A model generated the notes under the pieces. It was not told where the DNA came from. It was given only the letters and a program-made list of their open reading frames with translations, and searched no databases. The translations under genes were made by a program, and so were the position numbers. From NCBI RefSeq assembly GCF_009467825.1, contig NZ_WIOK01000016.1:62001-126000 (forward strand): a stretch of 64,000 nt of DNA. Direction: 5' to 3'. Shown here in pieces: positions 8,680-17,541 of this stretch (its first letter is position 1; the number at the start of each line of letters is the position of its first letter). The DNA comes from Cyclobacterium xiamenense. Lineage in GTDB: Bacteria; Bacteroidota; Bacteroidia; Cytophagales; Cyclobacteriaceae.

Positions 8680-11600
8680 TCAATTTCCCATCACCAAGCG
8701 GTTTTGCGAGGGCTGGTCCCCCTCCTCATGCACCTGAATCCGAAGGAATTCCTGATCCGCATCGGTAAGGTCTACGACCACCTGTACCAGGTGTGTGCCC
8801 TGACTTACCCGTGTACTCACCTTGGTATCCGCCATTGATAGCTCCTCTGTTCCCACCCGTACGCGGACTGCCTTGCCAGAATTGACCTCAAATGTCAGGG
8901 TACCTTCCTGGAGGACCTCGACTTCAAACTGTACCAGTCCAACTTCCCTGCCCTCAGCATCCTTCAATACCGGTATGTCTTCCAGCGGAAGGCTGCCTCC
9001 GACCATGCTGTATAAAGCCATGCTTCCTTTTTCGAGTGGTGCTGCTGTTTCGCCGGCTGCGACGGTCCCAGATAGAAGGGATTGAACCGCTTCTGAATCC
9101 GTGACGGCGTGCCAGTTTCGAACAAATTTTTCATTGGTCACCCGAAAATCTCCCGAACTTCCCAATTTGGACAAATAGCCAACCAGGTGGATAAACTCTT
9201 CCTGTTCCAAACTTGCCGTCAGGCCTGGGGGCATGAGGGAGCCCGGTACATTTTCCCGATTGGCAACCTGATTTTTGGGGATGGTGGTTTCCTGCCCGGA
9301 CATGTCACGCATGCGTAATTCATCCGTACCATCACCCACCAGGTAGCCCATAAACAGACTGCCGTCTGTCTTGGTTACCTTTTGGAGTTCGTAGCCCTCT
9401 TTCACCGACTCGGAGGGATCCAACAGGGATTGAATGATGTTGTCTATGGGGGAACTGGTTCCCAGCGAACTCAAATCCGGACCCAACCGGCCTCCGGCTC
9501 CTCCGAGGGCATGGCAGTTCTGACACATCAGCGATTTTCTACGGTAGATACTCTCACCAATGACGGGGTCAGCTTTGGTTTTTACCTCCTGGGCCAATGC
9601 GTATACCTGATTTTCGTTCAACCGCTGAGGCATGCGCTCAGGTGGCAGGACGCCGCCCGATTTTTCCAGGGCCACCACCAGGCTTTTCACCTCAGCACTG
9701 TTTCTGCGGAACCAGGGAACGTAGCGTTGCATGACTTTTCTACCTTGCATGGCCATGGTCGCCGGAATGGTATTCGTAGATAGGTTTTCGGTGAGAACCC
9801 GTGTTCCCGCTTCGGTCCTCATAAAGGCCCCGAATAGTTCCCCGGCAGCTTCCTCCGGGATACCCTGGTTCCAGGCAGCCACGGCCATTGGGACGGCTTC
9901 AGCTGGCCGTTTAGATGCAAGTTGGGCAAGTGCAAGCAGCTGAATCTCCTGATTACCCGTATTGCCTGCAAATGTATTGAGTACTTGTTTGCTGGCATCG
10001 TCTTCCAGCTGGGCCAGCGCTTCCATACCGGCAGTTTTCACGGGTACGCTTCCCTGATAAATCAGCTCCACGAGTTTTTCCCGGTATTCGACACCTTTCC
10101 AGGATCCAACCAGGAGAAGGGCTTTGGTAACCAATGCTTCTTCCCTGGATTCCAACAGGGAAAGGAGCCCTTGCGTCCCACTTTCGGGAAGGAGGTTCCG
10201 TTCCCGGGCAGCCAAAATCAAGGCGTCCAGTTCCTGTCCACGTTGGCTGGTAGCGCGCTCCGGCTGTTGGCTTTTCTTGAACAAAATGGCCAATTCCTTC
10301 CCGGAACCGTACCTGGCCAGGGTCTGAATGACCTGAGGCCGAAACTTCTCCGGCAATTGGTCGTCTGCGTACAGGCGTCCAAGCAGTTCGATGGCCAGAG
10401 GATCGGTAACGGTCTGTAAGGCAAAAATGGTTTTGGCATCGTCCCCGAAATACCCCGGATCTGCCAGAATCTCCGGAAGCCAGGCCGAACGCAAGGCTTT
10501 GACCGTTGTGTATAGCGCAAATTCCAGGTTGGTATCTACTTCCTGTTCCAGCGCAGTCAAAGCCATGACGGCAGCGTTTGCATCTGTTTCGTTTTGTAAA
10601 CTTACCACGGCTGCCAGGCGTACGGTTGGGTCGGGATCACGCAGGGCCTCGTTCAGGTACTGTTGGTAGTCAGGCAATTCGTTTCTCCAATGGGTGGCTA
10701 CCCGTAGGGCGGCTGCCCGGGCGCCTGGATGGTTTGCTTGCAGTACTTTTTCCACGTGTGGGACCGACACCCTTCCCAGGGTCTGATACAGCCAAAGTGC
10801 TTCCAAAAGGTGGTGTTCGTAATCCGCTTCATTGGGGGAAAGTGTGAGCAGCCATTTTTCCAATGCCGGTATCACCTCTGCCTCAGGTTTTGACCGAAGC
10901 ACCAATTTTGACTGAAGCCGGGTCCAGTTTTCCGAGGCTTTCAGGTTTTCCAACAGTTCCGGAATTCCCATTTCGGGCAGTTTGGGTTTTGGCACCAGAG
11001 GACTGTCTTTTTTCGTGATTCTCCATATCCGGCCGTGCTGCTGGTCTCTTCGCGGATCGTGAAAGTCTACCTCTCCATGTTGAATGATGGGGTTGTACCA
11101 ATCTGCTACATAGATGGCCCCGTCGGGCCCCATGAGAATGTCCACGGGACGGAATCCGATGTGATCGGTCCATAAGATATCCTGCGCTTGCTTGGAAACA
11201 AATCCACTTCCTTGCGCTTCCAGTACAAAACGATTGATACGGTTTGCGCGGAAGTCGTTGGTAATGAGGCTTTCTTGCCAATCATCCGGAAGGTGGGATC
11301 CAGACACCACATCCAGGCCACTGTGCTTGGGTTGACCAGGATTCAAGCCTCTTAAAACGCGGTCAGCTCCGGGGGCGGTAACGAAGGTTGCTCCCTGGAA
11401 GGCATGGTTGATGCCTTCGGTTCCCGCCCCATCCGTCAACAGGGCATTACCCCAGCGGTCAAATTGCAGTCCCCAGGGATTGATCAATCCCCGGGCGAAG
11501 ACTTCCAGTTGTTTGGTTTTGGGATTGTACTGCCAGACCCCTCCGCCTTCCAGCCGCCGGACTCCCCAGGGAGTTTCCACGTGGCTGTAGATGTAAATGG

Positions 11601-12183
11601 ATTGGTTAAAATAGAGGAGTCCGTCCGGTCCCCAGCGAAAGGTGTGGATCAAATGGTGGGTATCTCCCGTACCAAAACCCGTTAGGATGGTTTGCCGTTC
11701 ATCGGCTTTTCCATCACCGTCCGTATCTTTTAAATGGAGGACTTCCGTGGAATTGGCTACATAGACCCCGCCGTCGCCGGGAAGGATTCCGGTTGGGGTA
11801 ATCAAGCCTTCCGCGAAGACGGTGGATTTGTCGGCTTTTCCGTCTCCATTGCTATCTTCCAACACGAGAATCTTGTCATTGGCTACTTCGCCGGGTTTCA
11901 GGTGGGGGTAAACCGTACTGCTGACCACCCACAATCTGCCGTCCTGATCCCAATTCATCTGGATGGGTTTTACCACCATTGGGTCAGAAGCAAAGAGGTT
12001 TACCTCAAAACCAGCTGCAATTTGAAACATGCGCAATTGCACCTCCGGGTCTGGGTCTGGAATGTCTCGCAAGGCATTTTGACCCCGCAGGCTTGTTGCA
12101 GAAAATAGGATAAAAATTGCCAACACAAGGCTGCGTATAGCGAATGTTCTGTATGGGGTCACTTGTTGATAGGTTATTTCCAC
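8680..12183 (-). CDS. Exported dehydrogenase-like beta-propeller / HEAT-repeat / cytochrome c protein (PVC-type)
   Basis: Large secreted redox protein, 1167 residues, starting at a GTG at 12183, with a signal peptide ending near residue 35 (ATSLRGQ). About 40-400 is a sugar-dehydrogenase-like beta-propeller with FASDPMVVKPIQMNWDQDGR, calcium-loop-like DSNGDGKAD and DTDGDGKAD repeats and GPDGAIYVADWYNP. About 430-830 is HEAT-like helical repeats. A single c-type heme motif CQNCH (about 886-890, followed by GRLGPDLSSLG) marks a cytochrome domain that needs periplasmic heme attachment. This order is that of 'membrane-bound dehydrogenase' proteins of Planctomycetes and Bacteroidota; the substrate is unproven but sugar or carbohydrate oxidation is usual to suggest. 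The SGNH hydrolase gene lies 37 bases upstream in the same direction, so an operon is likely. Confidence 0.85.
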   Translation of the reverse strand: MEITYQQVTPYRTFAIRSLVLAIFILFSATSLRGQNALRDIPDPDPEVQLRMFQIAAGFEVNLFASDPMVVKPIQMNWDQDGRLWVVSSTVYPHLKPGEVANDKILVLEDSNGDGKADKSTVFAEGLITPTGILPGDGGVYVANSTEVLHLKDTDGDGKADERQTILTGFGTGDTHHLIHTFRWGPDGLLYFNQSIYIYSHVETPWGVRRLEGGGVWQYNPKTKQLEVFARGLINPWGLQFDRWGNALLTDGAGTEGINHAFQGATFVTAPGADRVLRGLNPGQPKHSGLDVVSGSHLPDDWQESLITNDFRANRINRFVLEAQGSGFVSKQAQDILWTDHIGFRPVDILMGPDGAIYVADWYNPIIQHGEVDFHDPRRDQQHGRIWRITKKDSPLVPKPKLPEMGIPELLENLKASENWTRLQSKLVLRSKPEAEVIPALEKWLLTLSPNEADYEHHLLEALWLYQTLGRVSVPHVEKVLQANHPGARAAALRVATHWRNELPDYQQYLNEALRDPDPTVRLAAVVSLQNETDANAAVMALTALEQEVDTNLEFALYTTVKALRSAWLPEILADPGYFGDDAKTIFALQTVTDPLAIELLGRLYADDQLPEKFRPQVIQTLARYGSGKELAILFKKSQQPERATSQRGQELDALILAARERNLLPESGTQGLLSLLESREEALVTKALLLVGSWKGVEYREKLVELIYQGSVPVKTAGMEALAQLEDDASKQVLNTFAGNTGNQEIQLLALAQLASKRPAEAVPMAVAAWNQGIPEEAAGELFGAFMRTEAGTRVLTENLSTNTIPATMAMQGRKVMQRYVPWFRRNSAEVKSLVVALEKSGGVLPPERMPQRLNENQVYALAQEVKTKADPVIGESIYRRKSLMCQNCHALGGAGGRLGPDLSSLGTSSPIDNIIQSLLDPSESVKEGYELQKVTKTDGSLFMGYLVGDGTDELRMRDMSGQETTIPKNQVANRENVPGSLMPPGLTASLEQEEFIHLVGYLSKLGSSGDFRVTNEKFVRNWHAVTDSEAVQSLLSGTVAAGETAAPLEKGSMALYSMVGGSLPLEDIPVLKDAEGREVGLVQFEVEVLQEGTLTFEVNSGKAVRVRVGTEELSMADTKVSTRVSQGTHLVQVVVDLTDADQEFLRIQVHEEGDQPSQNRLVMGN

Positions 12184-12220
12184 AATCTGTGATACGATTT
12201 TGTTACTAAATAAATACGTC

Positions 12221-13399
12221 TTAGTCGCCGGAGACGGGTTGAATTCGGTACTGTTGACGGACCGGCTTCTTTCCCAGGTTTATTTTCTCCTCCAGCCAAT
12301 AGATCAATGTATCGAGGGCATCCAGACCTTCTTTGTGTCTTCCTTGCTCGTACTTCCGGAATCCAATGATATAGGTGCGGTTTTGCGGGCGGTATTTTTG
12401 GAAATAGATCCGGTCCTTTTCCCGGATTCGTTCCAATAGCTCGCGGCCTTGGGCAACTTCCGGACCCTGTTCCAGGGCCAGGCCAGCCGCGAACTGCTTG
12501 TGGCTGCCTACGGCAACCAATTCACCGTCAATGGTCAACGTATACATCCCCTTTGCCAGTCCCTTTACCTGGATTTGGTTTTTCTCCAGCGGCAGGCGGA
12601 GTTGGTTTGGAACTCGGGTAAACGAAACCGTTCCGGCTTTTCGATCCGATTCCAGGCCGATTAGAGAATCCCCGCCGAGGACCGAATTGCTGGAAATATC
12701 CAGTACGAGTTCTTGCTCCAAAACGGGAGAATGGATGGCAGAAACGATAAGCTGGGCGAGTTGGTGATACCCCTTTTCATTGAGGTGGATGCCGTTGGAT
12801 TCCCAGCAGTCGATTGATTCCGGAGAATTAAATGCATCAAAGACATTCACAAAAAACACCTTATCCTGGTCTTCCAGTTGAGCCATTTGCTCGTTGTATA
12901 GGCGCAGCGAGGCGTTCCTCTCGCCCAACAGGTTGTCGGTACCAGCTGCACGATGGGGCAGGGCAGAAAGTAGGATTACCCGGGTATTCAACTGATCCAG
13001 GGAGTCCAACAAGCGTTGTAGTCCTTCGGCAAAAGCGGGGAGTCCTTTTTCGCCGGATTGCGCTTCGATCCCCCCATAGGCCAGAATTACCCAATTGGGT
13101 TGCACGTCCCGGATTTGTTGGATGAGTAATTCAAAGGGTCCGGGAGGACTGGTATAATAGCTTCGGGCATCGCCAAAAACCGTATCCCCGGACCAGCCCA
13201 AATTTCGAAAGGAGAGCTGCTTTTCCGGATGATGGCTGGTAATCAGGTATTCCAGAAATCCATACTGTTGTTCGTTCTCCATCAGCGAATTGCCCAGATA
13301 AACAATCCGATCCCCGTCTTTGGGACTGAAGATTTGTTGGGAATATACGGACGAACAAGAGGATAGCAGAAGAAAAAGAAAAATGGGGATGCGGTACAT
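12221..13399 (-). CDS. SGNH/GDSL-family hydrolase, likely lipoprotein
   Basis: Putative exported esterase or deacetylase. 392 residues from an ATG at 13399; the N-terminus LFLLLSSCSS has a lipobox-like Cys15. SGNH blocks: IVYLGNSLMEN (Ser38, in the form G-N-S instead of G-D-S), NLGWSGDTVFGD (block II Gly), ILAYGGIEAQSG (block III) and NGIHLNEKGYHQLA (block V His). In this family block III usually reads GGNE, so the oxyanion Asn appears replaced by Ile; activity is therefore uncertain. The C-terminal ~150 residues hold a beta-rich region and a helical tail. It precedes the 1167-residue dehydrogenase by 37 bases; this pairing is frequent in Planctomycetes and Bacteroidota, so the two probably act on the same polymer. 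Confidence 0.83.
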   Translation of the reverse strand: MYRIPIFLFLLLSSCSSVYSQQIFSPKDGDRIVYLGNSLMENEQQYGFLEYLITSHHPEKQLSFRNLGWSGDTVFGDARSYYTSPPGPFELLIQQIRDVQPNWVILAYGGIEAQSGEKGLPAFAEGLQRLLDSLDQLNTRVILLSALPHRAAGTDNLLGERNASLRLYNEQMAQLEDQDKVFFVNVFDAFNSPESIDCWESNGIHLNEKGYHQLAQLIVSAIHSPVLEQELVLDISSNSVLGGDSLIGLESDRKAGTVSFTRVPNQLRLPLEKNQIQVKGLAKGMYTLTIDGELVAVGSHKQFAAGLALEQGPEVAQGRELLERIREKDRIYFQKYRPQNRTYIIGFRKYEQGRHKEGLDALDTLIYWLEEKINLGKKPVRQQYRIQPVSGD

Positions 13400-13703
13400 G
13401 GGTTTTAATAGGGTCTTGGGCGTATGCTATTGATTTTGATTTACAATATAAAAAGGAAGCGTGATTTTCACTTGGAAATTATCAATTTTTCCATTGTTGG
13501 TTCGTTCGCCTGGCGAATTGGTTTAAATCCGTAAACCTGTCCCGTTTTGGTTGGTATCCACCCAGTAGTAAACGTCGGTAGATGAAACCTGACAGGTGCA
13601 ACCTTTTAATTATCAGATGAATATTGAATTAGGTAGCGGATTGTATATTTTAAAAAAATAGTTGTCAGTATCCATTTAATTTAGTAGTTTTAAAAAAAAC
13701 GCG
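13400..13703. other. Divergent intergenic region, probable promoter for the gene at 13704
   Basis: AT-rich stretch between two divergent genes. On the + strand a TTG at 13662-13664 is followed after 20 bases by TAGTTTTA (13685-13692), close to the Bacteroidota -33/-7 pattern, but this leaves only about 12 bases to the ATG. I see no gene, repeat or hairpin of note in the remainder. Confidence 0.4.
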
Positions 13704-14852
13704 ATGATTTACCGGTTTCTTAGCTACACTATTTTAATTTTCCTAATCGTATGGTCCTGTAATTCCCCGCAAAACGGGAATAATGACTTACCAGAAATGG
13801 AGTTTGTCCTGGTGGATTCCCTGGTATTTGACGAATTACAAACGTTGCGAATTTTGGATTACCATCCCGGGGAAGAGATCTTTTTGATGGTAACCCAGGG
13901 GGTAGAAGGCAGGTATTTTAGTATGCATAAAAATGGGGAGGTCCTGGCAGAGGAAGTGTTGAGTGAAGGGCCCAATGCCTTTGGAATGGTGCTTCACCGT
14001 GCCGGTTTTGTAGGGAATGAACTCATGTTTGTCAGCGATCAGGAAATTTTTATCTATGATTTAGACCTGCAGCAGCTACGGAAATTTCCCTTTGAACAAG
14101 AAACCATGGTCCGGATGATTCATGGTCCGCTGGATAATTTCAATGCATTCAAAATCAATTCTATTCCCCATGGCATTGCCAATCTCAGTGACCGGTTATT
14201 GGATAAATATCCCATAGATTATTTCGATACCCTGAATTATTTTCATTTGGTAAATCCAGTAGACGGTTCCGTGGTGAAAGGGGGAAAAATAGACGATAGT
14301 AGCATTTTCAAACAGGGTTATTTTTATCCCCGAAAGGATAAACCCGTGTTTTTTTCTGATATGCTTTCGGAAGTAATGTCCCTAATCCTTCCTGCCGATT
14401 CCATCCTTTTTCAATTTGACGAAAATTTGTCGTTGGTCAACAAGATTACACTGGATAGGCAGCAACCGGACCAGCTTTCCCGCCTGCCCATGGAAGAAGC
14501 AGGAAGAAGTGCTTTTGGAAAAGACATTTCTCTGGGTGGAAGCTTTACCCATATGGCCGGTCAGGGCAATACATTTATTGTTGAATACAAAACGGGTATA
14601 GATCCTGAACAAAACAGGGCAGGACTTAGCCGGGAAGAGCTCGCAGCCGTTATGGCAAGCAGAAAAACCTACTATTACCCCATCATGGAAGGCAGGCAAA
14701 TGGGCCAACCAGTTCTATGGGATAAACCCGGGCTGCTTAAATTAGGACTTGGCGATAACCGGTACCTGCATTATGCAGACCAGGCCGAAATACATGAGGA
14801 GGAAAAGGATTACCAGTGTTATTACATTTATGAGTTACAGGTAAAAAAATAG
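13704..14852 (+). CDS. Lipoprotein of unknown function (DUF4221-like or propeller)
   Basis: Unrecognised 382-residue lipoprotein. The N-terminus LIFLIVWSC has a lipobox Cys about residue 19. The remainder is predicted soluble, with alternating short strands and repeated acidic turns such as FVSDQEIFIYDLDLQQL and DSILFQFDENLSLVNK, which suggests a beta-propeller. The lipoprotein at 33416 has the same length and a similar general plan (strand pattern, 'FDENL' segment near the C-terminus), so they may be distant relatives. Both recall Bacteroidota lipoproteins classed as DUF4221, but I cannot confirm this by eye. No operon partner. Confidence 0.75.
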   Translation: MIYRFLSYTILIFLIVWSCNSPQNGNNDLPEMEFVLVDSLVFDELQTLRILDYHPGEEIFLMVTQGVEGRYFSMHKNGEVLAEEVLSEGPNAFGMVLHRAGFVGNELMFVSDQEIFIYDLDLQQLRKFPFEQETMVRMIHGPLDNFNAFKINSIPHGIANLSDRLLDKYPIDYFDTLNYFHLVNPVDGSVVKGGKIDDSSIFKQGYFYPRKDKPVFFSDMLSEVMSLILPADSILFQFDENLSLVNKITLDRQQPDQLSRLPMEEAGRSAFGKDISLGGSFTHMAGQGNTFIVEYKTGIDPEQNRAGLSREELAAVMASRKTYYYPIMEGRQMGQPVLWDKPGLLKLGLGDNRYLHYADQAEIHEEEKDYQCYYIYELQVKK

Positions 14853-14866
14853 GGCCGGGAAAGACA

Positions 14867-15456
14867 TTAGTCCATGTCTTTAAAAAATGATTCAAGATTC
14901 AATTGAAACCCCTTAATTACGTTGGATTCTACCGCATCCCCTGAAGTAAAAAGCCGGGAGGGATGAAATTTCCCATTGATCAGGGAATAAATCAAAATCG
15001 TTTGTTCAATGGGGTGAATGATCCAGTATTCCTTTACACCAGATTCCTCGTAAACTTCGTATTTGTTGGCCAGTTCTTTTCGATTGTTTCCAGGAGAAAG
15101 TATTTCTATGATCAAATCCGGGGCGCCAACACATCCGGCATCGTCCATCTTAAACGGGTCGCAAATGACACAACTATCGGGTTGGACTACCGTATATATC
15201 TCCTCATTTTTTTTGAATGCCGGGGCAATCGCACATCAAACGGCGCAGCATAAGTTTCACAGGGCTTGTTTTTAAGGTGATTGAAAAAAGCATAAAAAAG
15301 GTATCCGGAGATTTTTTGATGCAGCCTGTTGGGTCCGGGTGATAGTTTAAAAATCCGGCCTTTGATCAGCTCGATCCTTTCATCCAGATCCCATTTCAGG
15401 TAATCTGCATAGGAATGGTTTTGATAGGCAAAATCCGGTTCTTCTGCTTTCGGCAT
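14867..15456 (-). pseudogene. Uma2-family endonuclease (DUF820), frameshifted in an A8 tract
   Basis: Uma2 proteins are small PD-(D/E)XK-like nucleases of unknown biological role. The N-terminal part starts at 15456 (MPKAEEPDF, LDERIELIKGRIFKLSPGP, ETYAAPFDVRLPRHSKK) and runs into a stop near 15187. The C-terminal part continues in another frame: EEIYTVVQPDSCVICDPFKM, then PDLIIEILSPGNNRKEL with the catalytic-type D, E and K, then GVKEYWIIHPIEQT. The break is at an eight-A run on the coding strand (T8 at 15207-15214); adding one base restores a ~196-residue protein of normal family length. This could be a true pseudogene, a phase-variable tract or a sequencing error. Confidence 0.82.
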
Positions 15457-15499
15457 GGGGATATGGGTTTCTTCCGTATAAATTTATAAAAATCTTACC

Positions 15500-15507
15500 T
15501 ATCTTTA
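15500..15507 (+). promoter_or_regulatory. -7 promoter box TATCTTTA before the thioesterase gene
   Basis: TATCTTTA, one base from the Bacteroidota -7 consensus TAnnTTTG, lies 12 bases before the ATG at 15520 and 42 before the ATG at 15550. This spacing favours the later start for the thioesterase. Confidence 0.4.
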
Positions 15508-15549
15508 ACGGCCTTTACGATGTATGTTGATGTATACCTATCCTTTTCA

Positions 15550-16119
15550 ATGACTGCACTCCTTCCTGCAAAGCCAGCTAATTTTTCCCGGGTCACCATG
15601 ACCGAGTTAATGATCCCCTCGTATGCAAATTTCGGAGGAAAAATACATGGAGGCATTTTGCTTTCGCTGATGGATAAAGTAGCCTATGCTGCCGCTAGTA
15701 AGCATTCCGGGGCCTATTGCGTCACGGTTTCGGTAGATACGGTAGACTTTCTCCAGCCGGTAGAAGTAGGGGAGTTGGTTTCTTTAAAGGCATCGGTAAA
15801 TCATGTGGGCACTAGTTCCATGATCATCGGCATCAAAGTGATTTCCGAAAATGTAAAAACCGGCGTGGTAAAACACACCAATACCTGTTACTTTACCATG
15901 GTCGCAAAAGGGGAGGATGATAAGCCTACTCCGGTGCCCCCCTTGCTACTCGAAACCCGGACGGACGTTCGGCGATTTGTCGAAGCGATCAAACGGAAAA
16001 GTTATAAAAAAGAGTATGGGACCATGTTGCAAAAAATCAAGCAAACCTGGGATCAGGAAGCAATATCATCCCTTTTACGTGATCAGCGGTGTGAACTGGC
16101 GCCGGAATTGAGAAGGTAG
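15550..16119 (+). CDS. Acyl-CoA thioesterase, hotdog fold (YciA/BACH-like)
   Basis: Hydrolyses acyl-CoA to free acid and CoA in the cytoplasm. The start at 15550 (MTALLPAKPANFSRV) fits homologues better than the upstream ATG at 15520. The hotdog domain shows MTELMIPSYANFGGKIHGGI with the conserved N-x-x-G-x-x-H-G-G-x-x-L-x-x-M-D pattern (LLSLMDKVAYAAA), then VTVSVDTVDFLQPVEVGE and GVVKHTNTCYFTMVA. The family Asp/Asn catalytic region is the NFGGKIHGG segment. The C-terminal ~60 residues are a charged helical extension, common in Bacteroidota members. The gene stands alone; the next gene converges on it with its stop 2 bases away. Confidence 0.92.
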   Translation: MTALLPAKPANFSRVTMTELMIPSYANFGGKIHGGILLSLMDKVAYAAASKHSGAYCVTVSVDTVDFLQPVEVGELVSLKASVNHVGTSSMIIGIKVISENVKTGVVKHTNTCYFTMVAKGEDDKPTPVPPLLLETRTDVRRFVEAIKRKSYKKEYGTMLQKIKQTWDQEAISSLLRDQRCELAPELRR

Positions 16120-16120
16120 C

Positions 16121-16840
16121 TCACCGTTCTTTTTCAAAAACCAGAAAATGCTGAATGTTTAAAAACTGACCATTCTTCTCCAGGGTAAACCCATTCGCAC
16201 CGAGCTCTTTCTTCACCTGCCTTACCGTCATCTTGTGTAGGGGCTTGATGGCAACAGCCGGATCTTCGCCCCGGTATTCGATCAATACCAACTTACCTGT
16301 GGGCTTGAGCGCTTTGCGCATGTTTTGCAGCATTTCTTGAGGAAATGCCAACTCGTGGTACACATCCACCATCAAGATAAGGTCCAGCGCTCCTTCGGGC
16401 AGATTTGGCGATTTATCCGACCCGACCACCGGGACAACCTGCTTCATGCCCAAATTGTCCGCTTTTTTTTGCAGAAAATCGATCGCTTCTTGCTGAATTT
16501 CTACCGCATAGACAGTTCCCTCTGTCACTTTTTTGGCGATCCGGAAGGTATAGAAACCCGAGCCCGCCCCGATGTCCGCGACCACGGAATTGGCAGTCAG
16601 TGGCAGGTTTTTTATGGCCAAATCGGTGTTTTCCTCCTCTGACCGTTCGGGTCTTTCCAACCAGGCCATGCCGTGAAATCCCATGATTTGTGAGATTTCC
16701 CGACCCATGTACCATTTCCCGGTCCCGTCCCGACTAGCGCTGGTGTAGCTGTAGGGACTCGCATCCTGACCGAATACGGGAATGCCGCAGGCGACTAATT
16801 GAAGTACGAAGAAAACGGTGACGCGGAGAAACTGAACCAT
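16121..16840 (-). CDS. Exported SAM-dependent methyltransferase
   Basis: Class I methyltransferase with a signal peptide. The ATG at 16840 (MVQFLRVTVFFVLQLVA) is chosen because it gives a clean export signal ending near GIPVFGQ; an earlier in-frame start at 16996 would add an unlikely 52 residues. The fold is visible: VVADIGAGSGFYTFRIA (motif I, SAM binding), VYAVEIQQEAIDFLQKKA (acidic end of strand 2), ALDLILMVDVYHEL (motif post-II) and LKPTGKLVLIEYRGEDP. Such exported methyltransferases of unknown substrate are frequent in Bacteroidota and Planctomycetes. Where it would find SAM outside the cytoplasm is unclear. Confidence 0.87.
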   Translation of the reverse strand: MVQFLRVTVFFVLQLVACGIPVFGQDASPYSYTSASRDGTGKWYMGREISQIMGFHGMAWLERPERSEEENTDLAIKNLPLTANSVVADIGAGSGFYTFRIAKKVTEGTVYAVEIQQEAIDFLQKKADNLGMKQVVPVVGSDKSPNLPEGALDLILMVDVYHELAFPQEMLQNMRKALKPTGKLVLIEYRGEDPAVAIKPLHKMTVRQVKKELGANGFTLEKNGQFLNIQHFLVFEKER

Positions 16841-17003
16841 GGTGTATAAACGAAATTTCCTGTGCTTTGTTTTATGCTGGAGTGGGTACCGATGGGGTAA
16901 AAAAATGATTGGGTTATAGCGTGGATTCATCCCTCTTTTTTTCACATAGCGCGCTAATTGACTAGCAGGGCGGGCGCTGCATTCCGGTTCCATCAAATTT
17001 TAG

Positions 17004-17011
17004 TATCTTTA
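17004..17011 (+). promoter_or_regulatory. -7 promoter box TATCTTTA before the gene at 17031
   Basis: TATCTTTA lies 19 bases before the ATG at 17031 and matches the box seen before other genes here. No clear -33 TTG at the proper distance. Confidence 0.4.
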
Positions 17012-17030
17012 GGAAAACCTACAGTGAATT

Positions 17031-17477
17031 ATGAACAGAATAGGAATCATGGGTGTCGTTTTGTTTGCGGGCTTTTTTTCCAACGGTCTTCGTGGACAAA
17101 CCATCGAAGATGGAAAGGCCATTATTGACCTGGTTGGTATGTATGCAGATGCCAGGGACCGGGTCGACACCGTGCTTCTGGCGAGCATATTGACGGATGA
17201 TGTGGATCAGTTGGTTTCCACTGGAGAGTGGCGGTACGGCAAAGCAGCCGCCATCAAAGGCATGGGCGGCAGCTCCCGGGCAAATCCCGGAGACCGGGTT
17301 TTAAAGGTAGAGCGGGTCAGGTATTTGGACGAAAAATGTGCGCTCGCAGACGCTCGCTACATTATCAACGGCGAAAACGGTACCGAACGAAAAATGTGGA
17401 GCACCTTTATTGCGGTAAAAGTGAAAGGAAATTGGAAGATCTCCGGAATCAGAAACATGTTACCGGCCGGGAATTAA
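17031..17477 (+). CDS. Exported SnoaL/NTF2-like protein (DUF4440-type)
   Basis: 148-residue secreted protein with a cone-shaped NTF2-like fold; function unknown. Signal peptide ends near residue 22 (NGLRGQ). The fold is suggested by the N-terminal helix IEDGKAIIDLVGMYADARD, the segment LTDDVDQLVSTGEWRYGKAA and the C-terminal strands VERVRYLDEKCALADARYI and WSTFIAVKVKGNWKISGIR, the last being the typical end of DUF4440/SnoaL proteins. A second exported member of the same length lies at 36698. No operon partner. Confidence 0.8.
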   Translation: MNRIGIMGVVLFAGFFSNGLRGQTIEDGKAIIDLVGMYADARDRVDTVLLASILTDDVDQLVSTGEWRYGKAAAIKGMGGSSRANPGDRVLKVERVRYLDEKCALADARYIINGENGTERKMWSTFIAVKVKGNWKISGIRNMLPAGN

Positions 17478-17480
17478 AAA

Positions 17481-17518
17481 AACCAGCCAGTCGCGCTGTT
17501 TGCTGCGGCTAGCTGGTT
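17481..17518 (-). terminator. Terminator of the kdgK-yhcH-eda operon
   Basis: Inverted repeat AACCAGC ... GCTGGTT, extending inward to a 14-pair stem with one mismatch and one G-U, loop of about 10. On the minus strand it is followed by seven T. It ends the operon whose last stop is at 17542; the + strand gene's stop at 17475-17477 is adjacent, so it may act both ways. Confidence 0.75.
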
Positions 17519-17541
17519 GATCAGGTATTCACTATCAGGCC

